This document shows positions 40,520-53,107 of a stretch of DNA of 64,000 nucleotides, piece after piece. The translations under genes were made by a program, and so were the position numbers. The notes below the pieces were generated by a model. It was not told the DNA's origin. It did no database searches and saw only the letters and a list, made by a program, of their open reading frames with translations. The DNA comes from Marchantia polymorpha subsp. ruderalis. Its lineage: Eukaryota > Streptophyta > Marchantiopsida > Marchantiales > Marchantiaceae. The stretch is from positions 6,770,501 to 6,834,500 of the forward strand of contig AP031351.1 in NCBI GenBank assembly GCA_037833965.1. The letters run 5' to 3'. Position 1 is the first letter of the stretch, and each line of letters opens with the position of its first letter.

Positions 40520-41757
40520 TATTCTGGAAAAATACGTTTAGCTATTTTTTTAATAAAATAAAATAAATCTATTAGGATTTGACCTTTTATTTTCAAATTT
40601 TATGAGTATTCAAATGCGAAATTTGGAAATTTTCAATTTTAAAAATTTTAATTTCTACAAGTATCAATTCAGACTGATTTTCATTTTTATCCCGAATCAA
40701 AATACAGAATAGGTATTTAAACCCAAAGATTCATTCAAATTGATTATTAGTTCAATAATTTTTTTCTTTAAAAAAGAAAAGCATCTATACACGTTTATGT
40801 TTGTGTTATGTATGTATGTATGTATGTATAAACACACATATACATATGTACATACATATAAACTAGCTCTGATGAAACCAAATATGAAACCAAATCAATT
40901 TTTTGCATCAATTTTATTTCTGAATATATATATTGAAGAATTGTAAGAATATATCAAAAAGTGTAAAAAATTGAGTAACAGTGAAGCATTTTTCACATCT
41001 TCATTGTGTTTCGATCAAGTATATCTAGTCTCTTACCATTTGTACTCTGTTATACTCACTCTTTAGATATATATATATCATTGTCTTAGAATATGGCTTT
41101 GAAACCAATGAAATTCATATGGTTGTGTTATAATATATTATCATTTAATTTTTAATTTTTAATCTGAATTATCTAATAACTTTAGGTTAGAAAATTTTAG
41201 TCTTCATCCAAATGATGTCTAAACCTTAGTAAAAATCAAATCAACTTAAAGCAGATCACCTAGAAATAATGTGACCTCACAAACATAATTGCAGATAAAA
41301 TATCTTTTCAAGTTTAGACTTTGAATGTTTTATTTATTCTTTCTCTAGTCACTATAGTGACAAAATCACAAGAGGTTGTTTATTTCATGATTATTGTTAT
41401 GAAGTCAAATAGTTATAAACCTTTCAAGCACTTTTCAGGCACTGCCCAAGATAGGAAAAAATAAAATCAAACTAATTTCAAGTTAATCCAATGGTGCATA
41501 ATAAAACTAGTAAAATGAAATAGTACCTATATCAAGGATTGAATGGATTCATTGAGAAGAGAATGATATAATAAAGATCAGCTGAGAAGTTAATGGATCG
41601 ATATCAATGGAATATGAAACATAATAGATTGTTAAAGGGTATAGAAAAAATATAAGGTGATGAAGATTTGAATTAAAAAGAGTTAATAAGTTCTAAAAGT
41701 AGTGAAAAAATTGTAACAACAGTTCTATATTGCAAGATCTAAAAACATGTACATAGA
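37700..41757. other. Very AT-rich intergenic DNA, no gene seen
   Basis: Long A/T runs and short random frames only, with a TA microsatellite at about 40482-40520 and a TATG microsatellite near 40808-40830. A small patch of higher GC at 40280-40450 carries no recognisable gene. Confidence 0.6.
40482..40520. repeat. TA dinucleotide microsatellite
   Basis: A nearly uninterrupted alternating T-A run of about 35 bases in AT-rich intergenic DNA. Confidence 0.85.
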
Positions 41758-41830
41758 GGGGGTGTAGCTCACATGGTAGAGCGATCGCTTTGCATGCGAT
41801 AGGCACGGGGATCGATACCCCGCACCTCCA
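41758..41830 (+). tRNA. trnA-TGC: tRNA-Ala (anticodon TGC)
   Basis: A 73-base cloverleaf. The acceptor stem GGGGGTG pairs with CACCTCC with one G-T wobble, and the discriminator base is A. The A-box TAGCTCACATGG and B-box GGATCGATACC are in place. The anticodon stem ATCGC/GCGAT closes the loop TTTGCAT, with TGC at 41791-41793. There is no intron and no encoded CCA, as expected for a nuclear gene. T-rich tracts (CATTTTGCTTTTG) just downstream can end pol III transcription. Confidence 0.95.
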
Positions 41831-41918
41831 GTATCACATTTTGCTTTTGCCGGCATATGCTAGCGGCGAACGAGTCTGCCTTCTTGGCATGTATCGAGTA
41901 GCTGCAAGTTTGACGTGC

Positions 41919-42017
41919 CAAATCTCCGGAAAGGAAAACGAGGCAGTTGTACAGGATATAGCTGGGATTATGCCGGTGTCAAATCTCAGGAAAGGTAATA
42001 AGACGCAATAGTACAAG
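41919..42017. repeat. 61-bp imperfect tandem duplication downstream of tRNA-Ala
   Basis: CAAATCTCCGGAAAGG at 41919 recurs with one change at 41980. The sequences that follow (ending GTTGTACAGG and AGTACAAG) are also similar. The patch is richer in GC than the flanks and starts about 90 bp after the tRNA gene. Confidence 0.6.
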
Positions 42018-45000
42018 AATCAGTCAGCGTCGATCTGTTATATACAGTCAGTCATGGTCATCGCTTCGAATCCGGATTAGCCTTGTGAATATTTGTGATT
42101 TATGTACTTTTATTGATGATCTGTATGTTTTTTGTTATGTATTTCTATTTATTTTATACATGTATATATATATACGAGGTATTGATGGAATTTTTGGAAT
42201 TTAGATATGTTTTTTCTACTTATTTTCAATTTTACTTACAAGGATAATCCCTGCAGCCAGTACTATTTGTGATTGTAGTGCAGAAATGTCGACACACTTT
42301 GAAAGCTTTGCAAGGTGCAAAATGGAAACAAAACACATGTCTTGTAAAGAATCTTCTCTTAATTTCTTTCGAAAGCCACCTTATTGTCTTAAAATTATGA
42401 CCATGTTTTTAGTTTATTTTATCAGTTTTATGTTTTAGCGGTGATAGGTTGCAGAGTTCACCTGAATTTGTTGGTATACAGCTATACATAGGCTTGAATT
42501 TCACTCAAACCATGCAGATTCTTGTTGTATGGCGAGAGAGCTAGCTTAATCTAACGAAGCTGTGCATGCATCTTGAGAGGAGCATATCAGACTGCAAAGA
42601 TGTTTATGCTTATTTACTTGCGAGCATGGATATAATAAAGCCAGAACAATTTAATGGAAACATGTGCATTAGTAGTGACAAATTCCCCTAAATTAGAGTT
42701 AAAGCTTTCGATATAGAAACCTTCACGTTTATGCACATTTACAAACTGACTAGGTATTGTCAGGACCGCCGCGTACCTTGTTTAGGGTTTGGGGTTTTAT
42801 CTTTCCACTAGTCTTTAGGAGTACAAGTAGCAAAAATTTATCTTCTATATCTGAGCTCTTGTTGATCTACAATAACATTTACATTCAGGAGCTAGTATAG
42901 GTCTCAACGTCTTCCCAGCGTTTGGAAAGAAGACTGCAAAAACGTATCGTAGTAAAAAATAAGAGGATTCACCTTCCGTTTTATAAGTGATACCGCCAAG
43001 TACCATGAAAGTTAGAAAATTGTTTATATATTGTCATGAATCAGTATCTCAGTGATTTCATGCACCATTCACTATATTCGTATTTCTTTTTCTTTGGAGT
43101 AGGAAAAGATATATTGAATTGGAAACAGAGTCTGCACATTGTGACATCAGCGTGGACTCAACTACATGATGCATCGTTTACTAAAGCTCTAGGACTAATA
43201 GGCATGATGTAACCAAAAAGTTTTAATTCATATTGCATCACTAATACCCTGTTCATTGGAATTTGCTTTCAAATTCAACTTTTGCCAATTTGAGCTCATG
43301 AATTTTCTTTCTCAAAAACTCATGTGCATATTGCAACATGTTTTTTTATTCAAAATATATATACAATCACATGAACTCGTTTATCTATTTCAAAGAAACG
43401 ATTATCAAGATAGCAGAAGTAACGGAAGAAATTAATGATCAAATTGTAAAATATTTTATAACGAAATGCATCGTCTTTTATGAGAAAGAACTAAATAATC
43501 TATCAAGCAAAGTACGGACGAAAAACCTTCATGGATCGTAATGTCATACTAAACATCACATATGGATAATATATAACATCTACTACGACACATAAATGAT
43601 GTATTTTATATGTATATAGCTTGATAGAGAATATACCATTACTATTACTCTAATTCAGTAAGTACAACAGCTGGAAACATTTTCAAGCATGTATTTGAAA
43701 ATCGTTCAATATCTGCTTATTTACTCGGGAGGTTTTTTTTTCCAATTAGCTTTAATCGTCATGGCTGCACGGCTTCCGTTGAACTTTGTGGTCCAAACTT
43801 GTCCCGACATCCATAGAAAGCTGCCATAGTAAGAAACTTGTCAACACTCAAATCTCAGAGCTTCTGGACCGAAGATGAGTATCAAAATACAACTTCACAT
43901 TTAACAGCAATCAGACTTTTCCTATTCAAACCTCCACAAAGGACCACCTATACTGTTCTGCAGGTAATACTAGAGAAATTAATTATTCTTTCGAAACTTT
44001 TATCAACGTGAGTTGAATAACATTTTGATAAAATTATGAGGGGTTACAGTGCTCTATTTAAATTCATGAGAAGCAAATAAAAAGCATTCTTAAAATTTCA
44101 GTTTTGCTCCTTTATCAGCATCGCTATCAAATACATGATGTATTATTCGATGTATGTTTCAGATAAAAGATACAATTTTGATAAAATGAATATTACGTAA
44201 AGCACCATATCTGCGGCCTTACCTTGAGAAGTATTTCCTTTCTTTTTGCTTAGACCGGCACCCTCGTTACAATTTAATTCAGGTCAGTGAGTTATAAGAA
44301 ACAGGGAAAAGTATAGACATTGAACGGCCCCTTACAATGATATAGAATGATTATATTGTCTTCCACCATCGACTTTGGTAGCCATGGCAGAGATAGTGAA
44401 TTGAGAAGTCAATATACAACCCATGATGCAGTAGTTCTGTTCCTCGACCCAGGTAATAAGGGCTGGCTTTTACGTCTACATTTCCACTCTTCGTAAAATA
44501 ACACGAACACATCCATTGCGACAATTACTTCAAATAAAAAAATTGTCATCTTTATTCCAAAAAGTATCAGCAAATGTTTGTGTTGAAACGTGTATGATCT
44601 TTGACTACTTTACATAACTAAAGTCAAATACTGCTTGATATTTTGTTTCACCAACAGATTCTACTTCTAATTACGAGGCACATCATTTGTAAGATACGTG
44701 GGCTTATTCACATCACTTACATATTGTCTCGACCAAATCTCCAACATCAAGTTACAGTTTTAGATAGTTTGTCGTTCAGACAGGGTTCTCGTTAACTTAT
44801 GCACATCATGCCTTGCCTGATACGAGACATATGTGTTGTAACTACTCAGTTAACAGCTGCCAGAGCTTGTTTGTCACCTCATAAATTCAAAGATACTACC
44901 ATCTGCACAACCAATGTATGTTATCAGCTATTATGGCTGCTTTAGGTCACAGACTACCATTTATCGTTTTATAAGGGAATGACGTTTGTCTGACCACTTC

Positions 45001-45226
45001 CAATACCTAAGATTTATGTAACTCCTTCCTATACTGATAACAATACATGCTCAAACAAGCAACCACAAATATCTATATTACCCATAAAATTTCAGCCACT
45101 CATTCAAGGCACACTTTATAAACATAAAACAAACATTACAATCTCTATCAAGATTTTCCTCCATATGTCTCATGTTTTAATTCATTCGATTATGTTATTT
45201 CATGTTCAAAAACCTCCTTTTTCTTT

Positions 45227-45277
45227 GTGATGTTGCAGCAATCTTTTATCAGTGATAAACCATTGCTGCAACATCAC
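45227..45277. repeat. Hairpin with 16-bp perfect arms and inner stem
   Basis: The arms 45227-45242 and 45262-45277 are exact reverse complements. The loop itself contains the inverted repeat TTTATCA-G-TGATAAA, so nearly the whole 51 bases can fold into one long hairpin. A second hairpin follows at 45318. Confidence 0.85.
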
Positions 45278-45317
45278 ACAACATTTTGGGTGATGAATTA
45301 TCACCAAATTAGTATGC

Positions 45318-45346
45318 TGGCTAGATTGAACAAGTTAATCTAGCCA
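45318..45346. repeat. Hairpin with 10-bp arms
   Basis: TGGCTAGATT at 45318-45327 and AATCTAGCCA at 45337-45346 are exact reverse complements around a 9-base loop. It lies 41 bases after the hairpin at 45227-45277, and the two may belong to one foldback element. Confidence 0.75.
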
Positions 45347-47820
45347 ATTGTATCCAACATCAACGGATTTGTCATGCAAGAGATAATTCTCATCATCTAA
45401 CGTTTTCCACTCATCATTCTTGTTTTTCATTAACATTATAGAGCAATACGTAGCACATAACATTTCTACATCCTATCTCTTTCAGTGAACGCCATCGAGA
45501 GTTTACAACATCAATGAAATGCTCCTGTCATATTCTTCCCTTTTCTAAACACAGATTAAAGATGTGAAAATGACATCCACGGAAGTAGGAAGTGGACCTT
45601 AGACAACAAACAAATCCTGGATGTGGACAATTAGCTGAATTCTCCAAGAAATATTCTCAAGATTCCAACTTCTTTTACAGAAAAAGTGTCTTACTAAACA
45701 AAGATCAGTTATGCAAGCTATGGTAAGCCCCACGCATACACATGATGCAATGGTTACAAATTTGGACATGACACAAGTATTCCAATCCGAATCACAATAT
45801 TGACAGTCCAACAACTAGTACAAACAAATTTACAAAACAACAGGTCCAACATGAACATGCTGAACATGAATATGCTCGACTCAACAATCTAATTACTATA
45901 CAAGTCACATTTGCCAAACTCGTTCACATATAGAGTGACACTTTTTCTCGTTTACAATACTGTTTTGGCTCATCTACGAAGGACCATTTTGCTTCTGGCC
46001 ACCCCGAAAAGATTACAAACACAAACAGAAACAACCATTAAAAAAATCAACTGACACCACTTCGATTCTATATGGTATATAATTGATTCGGCTCGCTCAC
46101 TACTGATCATGCTTCCTTCTATCGCCCGACAAACATTAGAAGATATTTATTGACAAAAATAACCAAAAAATACCTTTGTAAATACATAGATATCGCTTGT
46201 GGCTATGTACGCTACAAATTATTCTGGTGAAACATGACACCATCTCTTATCTACCCGATTTATGGGCTCACTTGGTTCGAAAATAATAATATATATTAGA
46301 ATAAAGAAAACGTTTATTCTTTCTCCATACATCAATGACTGGTATATAGGTCAATTCAACACATACTCCGTGTGATATCAATTCTTAAACTCACAGGAGA
46401 CTGGTTCTACACCATCAACCCTCATTCAGGAGCTTCAAGATAATCTCTGTAGACCATTCCAAAGTCTTTGACCAACAACTTTTTTGATTATATGCGAAAA
46501 GAATTATATTTAAGGTAAACAAAGAACTTAGAATTTGACTGTTTTATTCAATCTCAGTATGATAAGTTGCAACATTGGAAGGCGGTATACAATTATAATG
46601 GCGAAAATGAATTATTTAAACAGTCGAAAGCTACTGGAAAGGTTGAAACAAAACAGGAATCACATGTTTACTTTGAACAAATACAAACCGTTCTAAACAA
46701 GAACTTAATATCATTACACTTCCCCAGCCCAGAGGAGAATGAATCCAATAAGTAATTTAGCTACAAATTAAAGAATAAAATAATCTTTCATTGTATCCCT
46801 AATCTAAATATCTATTTTTTGAATCCAAGAATTCAAATTGCCCGGTCTAAGTGAACCGACAACTTCCGATTATCCTGCACTGAAAGTCCCTCGATTTTAT
46901 GTAAGTGAGGAAAAATCGTTTTTTACTTTGCCAAGATTCTCTAATCTCTTCAATTGCTTGTTCATATCTAAATAATTTCTGCAACACAACTCAATTTCAG
47001 GGTTTTGGTTGCAACTGATTGTTGTTGGAATATTTTACAAATACTAACTTTGAAAGAAGATCTGAAAAGTATAGCTCATAAGCGGGCATGCGTGATATAG
47101 GCCACCGAATGGCGTAGTGCCTAAATTAACTAAATGTCTTCTCACTTTGGCGACTAAATCAATGTGGCTATCAACATCAACTGTCTTTCTCTCGAACATT
47201 TTAGTGCTTATTTCACGAATGGGCAATGATTTTTCTCTCCTACGACGGAGCAGATTCTAGCCGCAATTACTCAACCTCACATTTGAGTCAGATCCTTCCT
47301 AGATAGAGTGTCCCAAATGTGAGGTCAAAAGACTTCTGTAGTCACAGGGCTGTTAGACACTTTCAAGGTATGATTTGTAGTTTGTGAGCTTGCATACACT
47401 TAGACGTGCAAACACGGTGAATATATATGACTTAGAATTGATTGGTTCTTGATGTTCATTACCAATCGCATGGCATGGACTGAACAGCTGGGACCCTGTG
47501 CTTGGGTAGGATTTATAGTGGTCGTGGAGAACCATTTGACAGTTCGTTGTATTTGCGAGCAATATTGATTACTTGAAAATCGCCGGAGAGTTTCCTCATG
47601 CAAATTTACTTGTTTGACATCCATAAGAGCAATAATAAACCGGTGTAGTGTAGGCGACAGTGTTCATCTCAAACTCTCGCTGTATGGATCTTGAATAAAG
47701 TTGATCGCCGCATCTCTTCAAGCCTGGCTGCTTTCAAGAACAATACATCATGCCAAGCAGCAAACGTTTCTTCCTGCGCTGTAGAGGAGAGAATGGAAGA
47801 TGCTGGTGAGTCCATAGTCA

Positions 47821-47900
47821 ATCATGGTGCTGAGACACAGTGGACCTTATAAGACAATCAATCACAGTGCTGAGACACTCAGAATGTACCTTATATTACT
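47821..47900. repeat. 40-bp tandem duplication
   Basis: ATCATGGTGCTGAGACAC at 47821 recurs 40 bases later as ATCACAGTGCTGAGACAC, followed in both copies by a TACCTTAT-like block. It lies just before the large inverted repeat at 47943-48076. Confidence 0.65.
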
Positions 47901-47942
47901 TCTGGAATGAAAAGCTGACCTTTTAAGAAGATGAATGGGAGT

Positions 47943-48076
47943 GTCTCTCAGATATATGACAGAGTTATATGATAAGCACAATAAACAATATTTGCAAAAC
48001 AGAATTCGCTCTCCCATTCTTCTTCAAATATTGTTTATTGTGCTTATCATGTAACTCTGTCATATATATGAGAGAC
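47943..48076. repeat. Foldback element, 51-bp arms
   Basis: The left arm 47943-47993 and the right arm 48026-48076 are reverse complements over 51 bases with two mismatches and a 32-base spacer. The spacer also contains a segment (CCCATTCTTCTT) complementary to the sequence just outside the left arm, so alternative folds exist. This is typical of a recent MITE or foldback insertion or a small-RNA-producing hairpin. Confidence 0.9.
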
Positions 48077-49698
48077 AATTGATAAACTCAGATCTAACCG
48101 GCATCAAGAATAAAGTGCTTTTTTGAGTAAATCGCAAAATTAACAAAAATAAGAAAAAGAAATCCATATTTTAAACTAGTCATAGTTATATAATAACTAA
48201 TTAGTTTATAGCTAATTATAATTATAATTATAGGAATTCCCAAACCTGGCCTAAATTGAAGGATAACTAGCCGCTACTCTAAACTTGGCTAATCTTGTTA
48301 ATTTTGTCTACTCATTTACCTTGAACATGGCTATTGAAACGAACCTATCTACCCATCATCCTTGTCCCATACCAAATTTTGTATCCCAAAGTCTCGGACC
48401 TGCAAACACGGATTTTCAGAGTCCAATCTTGATATGAAGGAGATATGAGAGGATTGGCACAAAAGACTTTTAAAAATTGTTTTTCTTCCAATGAAGAGGA
48501 TTTTTTTTCTGCATATATTTCCGCAAGAATATATGAAATGAATTTTTATATAGGCTAGCATTAGAACTCCCTGATATACACTTGGTGCATCACATATCAG
48601 ACGTCTTCACAACGTCCGCAGATGTTTGTACATTCAAATCTAGTGACGATCATATGCAAGTTCCCTTCAACTGCGAAATGTTCACTATAAGGCGGGCACG
48701 TTCAGCTTTTTCTTAAATTTCTGGATACTGCTAGCATTGATATTGATGACATTTCCAACAGCACTTACCTTTCTTTGATAATTCCAGTTATTATTTTCTT
48801 TACATACTGCTTCAAAAATCACTATTTAGAAACTCCAAGGTTTGAGATTCATCTATATGGTACTGTGAGAACTTCACGACACATGATAAATTTTGACAAG
48901 ATCTAATGTTTTTAACCTACTGTTACTTGGTTTGAGATATAGCTTAAACATTGCAAATCTAATTTCAATCCAAACCCCAATTTCCGAATGCTTCAAAAAC
49001 CAGTTGATACTGGGCTGAGAGCTGAAATTCCGACTTCACCCATTACACATTACATGTGGACTACTTGCAGTGAGGCGATTTTTGCAACACAAGGGAACCA
49101 AGTACAAGTTAGATTACATGGGTTATAGGTAAATTTCCCAGGATGCGAAAGCAATATATTTTGGAAGAAAGACGGAAACTAGGGCCGACCTGAATACCTT
49201 GCCATGAGAAACAAAGGGTACAGCTTTCAGATCTGAAAACCAATTCGACTGGACGAAACACAAAATATCCAGCTTGACCGTTGGCACCTACTCACCAGTC
49301 ATGCAAGTTCTTGATCAGCAAAACTTTCTGAAATACCAGCTATGGGAAACATAAGACCTTGAGTGCACTACATTACCACCTTCGTCCACCTAATCGCAGT
49401 GACACAGGACATTTCTTGTAAGAGGTAAAGATGGTCAGACCTGGAATCCAACTTCAATATGAAGACTCGGCTGACTCAGATGTTATAAGGAGTAAGACAA
49501 AAATATCAAGCAGTGACATAAACTTCGAACGACGAGAAACACTGGACATACTCGGCATATGCACATTCAGTATATTTACCTCAAGAAGAACTCAGAACAC
49601 GTCTCCAGTTTTCAAAATTTTGAGTTTTGTGAGACAGGAGGATATAGATTATGTTACAACCTCCAATCTAAGCACAGAAAGCTGTCTGATCTAAAGAA

Positions 49699-52551
49699 TT
49701 AAGTCGACAAATACTTCTTGAACCATGTATCAAATCTAGACCATGCAAGGTCTACAGCATCTTTGTTGAACTCTTCAAAACCTGTATTCTTGCCACGTTT
49801 GATAGCCTCCTCAGAAGCGTTCATAAATGCGTGGCCAACGTTCGAGTAGATGTGTACTTCAGAAGGAGCCCCAGAAGTTTTTAATTTTTCTTCCAAGGCC
49901 TTGGCTGCCTGCACAATTATAGAGCACAAGACATGTTGGTCAAAGCATAACAAAGTCTTCCATGAGATTAAGCCTAGGAGGCCTGAACTTAATCCGCCGG
50001 TACATGACTCAATCCATGCTGAGTTACTGTGTTATGAACCAAGTCTTGTGGCAAAAAAGGGTGAGTTACGACGTAGAATTGGATACAGTGCCACACTTGA
50101 TGAAACCTCATACAACTTCTAGGATACGACATAGAGAATTTCAGCTGAAGGTTTCAAAGAGCGAAAAATCCAGTCTCCTTATTAAAGAGCGAGAAACACA
50201 GGCTTAAACAACCGATATGCGAGACTCACCCCGACATCGGAGAAACCTGCAAACTTGTCCAACTCTCCAAAATGAGCCTGAACAGGAATTTTAACTTTAC
50301 TGACATCGGCGAGCCCCGCATCTGGGACTCCATAAAACGCGACAGCCGCATCCAGTTGAGGGATCAGGACTGCGCTAGCCAAAGTAAGAGCTCCACCCAT
50401 ACAGAACCCAGTTACACCAACCTGTGGCAAAAACATAAAAGCTTGTCATTTGATTGGACTTTGAATGAAAGAATACGACGTGCGTTAAAAACCGGTTATG
50501 GCATAGGAAAAGAATTGAGACTCAGAAGTTAGAACCACCTTTGAGGAACCATTCTCCTTCAACCATTTGACGGATGCTTCAACATCCTTCACCGCTCCTT
50601 GCCAGTCCAAGCCTTCCATCAGATGTTGGGCTTCGGCAGCATCCAAGCCTACCTTTCCTCGATATAGACTGCGCAGCGAGTTAAGTAACAAAAAAATGTA
50701 ATCTCGAACCGATCAGACCTCACCGAGAGCATGGCACATTTCAATTGAACATCGTCACAGCGTTAATTTCATCAGCCAGACACACAGTTCGCTTGTACCA
50801 ACCTCGCAGATCAGTAACGAGCGATCTACAGCAAGACATTCAATTGATATACTCATCAACTATGATCACCACTTACTGGACGTTAAATGCTGATATCATA
50901 GTGGGCACAGTGTTTTGTAGTCTACGAACTGCAAGTTAATGTGCATGTCAGTGAATGTGCACAGTTTATGGGAAATAAGAGGTAGGATATAGCATACTCA
51001 GGAATTAAAGTACGGAACCCATTGCTTGCAATGGTTGCAGCATGGTTCTTGATTTCAAAGTCGACTCCCCACCATTCTTGCAGGACTACGATCCCGGGGG
51101 CGCCTTCATCGCCCAGAACGTAAGCATCAAATTCCTACATTACAAACACACAACAAATTTTATAGCTCACATCAAGTTTCCTGATGCCTCCACAGCTCTT
51201 CCAGGTAGTTTCGGTAACGAGGGAGAGAAGATGTGGTAACTTGTATCTTTCCATACGAAAACACTGTCAAGCAGGGTACCTCCGCTGAACTGGTCAGGCT
51301 TTCAAAAGCAGATACTGAAGTTGAGTTCATCGAACAAAAGAACGTTCTCTTAAATTCGTGGGCAGATATAAAGTAAACAGTTGACATATGAGGTATCATG
51401 ATAGGTCACTGATTCCTCTTCTCATAGTCCAAGCCACCTGAATCTCTCAGCTATTCAGGTTGCTATAAGTATCAGAAGACAAAAGGTTCCTTGACACGCT
51501 CGTCTCGGAACTTCTACGATCCAGGTCCACCAAGCATGCCCGACTTCTGTTATGCAGCATTTGTAGAAGCTGGATTCATCAAAAGTCAGAACAATGATTT
51601 ACGTTGTGGAACTATTCGGAGTCAAATAACAAGAATCCTTACTCACAGTGTCTAGGATTTCGTGTCACAACTTACTCCTCAATGGCTAATAAGGTGGCTT
51701 CGAATATAAAAATAGCAACTCTCCGTTAACATGTTCGGTAAGATGACATGAACCGGCGAGCTGCACCAAACTTGTCCGGCTTCTATGATAGAGCTGAAAA
51801 ATACCACAGATGAATTCATCTGTAGACAGAACGATGATTTCCGTGGGATACAAATTGTCAAATATACGAAAACCTTGTTCTTCAAAATAAAGCATTCCAA
51901 AGTAAAGGCTTGACATTCACGCAAGCTCGTCATTTCTCGTCACAGGAAATGTTTATAAGAGGTGCCTGACAAAGATCTGACCAGAAAGAGCACAATCCCT
52001 ACCACCTTCAGTTGAAAATCTAGGTCCCGCATTCAGCTTCACGAACCATGTGAAAAAATATCAAATTCGCAGACGTCGACGAATAGGAGATAATTGAGAT
52101 TCCATCGAGACAAACAGAGCCACGACAAAACGTGGAGACGGACGAGAAAGAAGGGAAGGGAGTAAACAAGGGCTACAGAGAAGGACTCTCATCGATATCG
52201 AGAGAGGCGAAGTCCACCGATCGATCGATGGATCTGATCGGATCCCCGAGCTCAGTCTTCACCGACAATCAACCGTACGCGCAAAGCGAACAGCGTGGAA
52301 CTAAACCAGAATCACAGGCATCAAGAGCACTTCTTACTCACAGTGGCTCCATCGCCATTTCGCTTGATGGTAATCTTGCGGGGAGAAGCCGAAGCGGCCA
52401 TGGCTCGGACGCCAAATTTCGTGCGGGAGGGCAAAATGTGGGCAGCGACTCGGTGGAGTCGAGACGACCCGGCGCAGAAGGACGGGGCAAGGATCGAGGC
52501 GCTGAACTGCGGACGAAGCGAGGGCAGCGGCAGGCGCAGCGCGGAAGCCAT
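49699..52551 (-). CDS. Dienelactone hydrolase family protein, plastid-targeted (5 exons)
   Basis: Alpha/beta hydrolase related to carboxymethylenebutenolidase; the natural substrate in plants is not known. Exons on the minus strand: 52551-52342, 51134-50998, 50668-50539, 50421-50230, 49908-49699; all phases agree and the product is 292 residues. Residues 1 to about 50 form a Ser/Arg/Ala-rich transit peptide that suggests chloroplast import. Key features are VLQEWWGV in the N-terminal half, the nucleophile elbow GFCMGG with Cys166, GELD with Asp214, and GHAF with His249, a complete Cys-Asp-His triad. The YRGKVGLDAAEA and LAWSRF segments are also typical of this plant subfamily. The first intron (51135-52341) is long and contains tandem repeats. 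The family call is firm; organelle targeting is predicted from composition only. Confidence 0.93.
51300..51970. repeat. Three diverged tandem copies of a ~245-bp unit in intron 1 of the hydrolase gene
   Basis: Anchor motifs GAGTTCATC (51323), GGATTCATC (51572) and GAATTCATC (51812) are spaced 249 and 240 bases apart. Each is followed by a CAGAACGATG-like block and preceded by a similar CC-n-GGCTTCTAT-like block. On the minus strand a frame stays partly open through the third copy (51686-51916), but no protein family was recognised. Confidence 0.5.
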
Positions 52552-52701
52552 TTATGTTCGTGCGCTCGACGACTCCCCCTCCCTCCTCTCCTCTCGGGCC
52601 TTCGACCCTCAGCGTGTCACCCGGCGGGTCCACGTCTGACGGCGTCGCGTGCTCCCATTGGCGGATCTCTGGGACGCTGCCGCGTGTCATGTCACCTCCG
52701 C

Positions 52702-52708
52702 TATATAT
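52702..52708 (-). promoter_or_regulatory. Candidate TATA box of the hydrolase gene
   Basis: On the minus strand the sequence reads CATATATAG about 150 bp upstream of the ATG at 52551. It lies at the edge of the GC-rich 5' region. Position and sequence suit a plant TATA box; the transcription start is not known. Confidence 0.45.
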
Positions 52709-52835
52709 GAACGCCAGTTGGAAGTGTTGAAAAGTGTCCCTCGTCTATATCTTCTTCATTCGGCGTCATTGTTCGTATAGTTACGTATGGCTGGTGGGAT
52801 TAGGGGCTGTGACTGAGGGTGCTAGTTTGTATTTG

Positions 52836-53107
52836 GTTAGAAATATCTATATTTATTAGAGATATTTACTTTCACACCTTACATATTATTACATAGGGCG
52901 ATGCCCCAAAGATTTTGTAATTGGCAATCTTGGCGATATTTTAAAATACATTCACTTGTACTCTCTATTTAGTTAGAAATATTTATATTTATTACAAATA
53001 TTTACTTTCACACCTTACATATTATTATATAAGGCGATACCCCAAAGATTTTGTAATTGGCAATCTTGGTGATATTTCAAAATACATTCACTTGTACTCT
53101 CTATATC
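52836..53107. repeat. 136-bp tandem direct duplication
   Basis: Unit 1 (52836-52971) and unit 2 (52972-53107) are over 90% identical by eye, both starting GTTAGAAATAT and ending near CTTGTACTCTCTAT. The unit is AT-rich with a GGCGATnCCCCAAAGATT core. It resembles part of a retrotransposon LTR, but no flanking internal domain was recognised. It lies upstream of the hydrolase gene. Confidence 0.85.

Larger units (their letters stand above)
42018..49698. other. AT-rich intergenic DNA with foldback elements, no gene seen
   Basis: No conserved frame or RNA gene was recognised over 7.7 kb. Several inverted repeats are listed separately. A small inverted repeat (ACCTCACATTTG type, arms near 47274-47285 and 47314-47325) and a 40-bp tandem duplication at 47821-47900 are also present. 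A single telomere-like TTTAGGGTTTGGGG is near 42782. The right end is probably 3' flank of the hydrolase gene. Confidence 0.55.

Noticed and set aside
42782-42800. TTTAGGGTTTGGGG as interstitial telomere DNA
   Set aside because: Only one good unit, no array.
47353-47624. Overlapping minus-strand frames of 69-74 residues
   Set aside because: No ATG-started conserved gene and no domain; they overlap in different frames.
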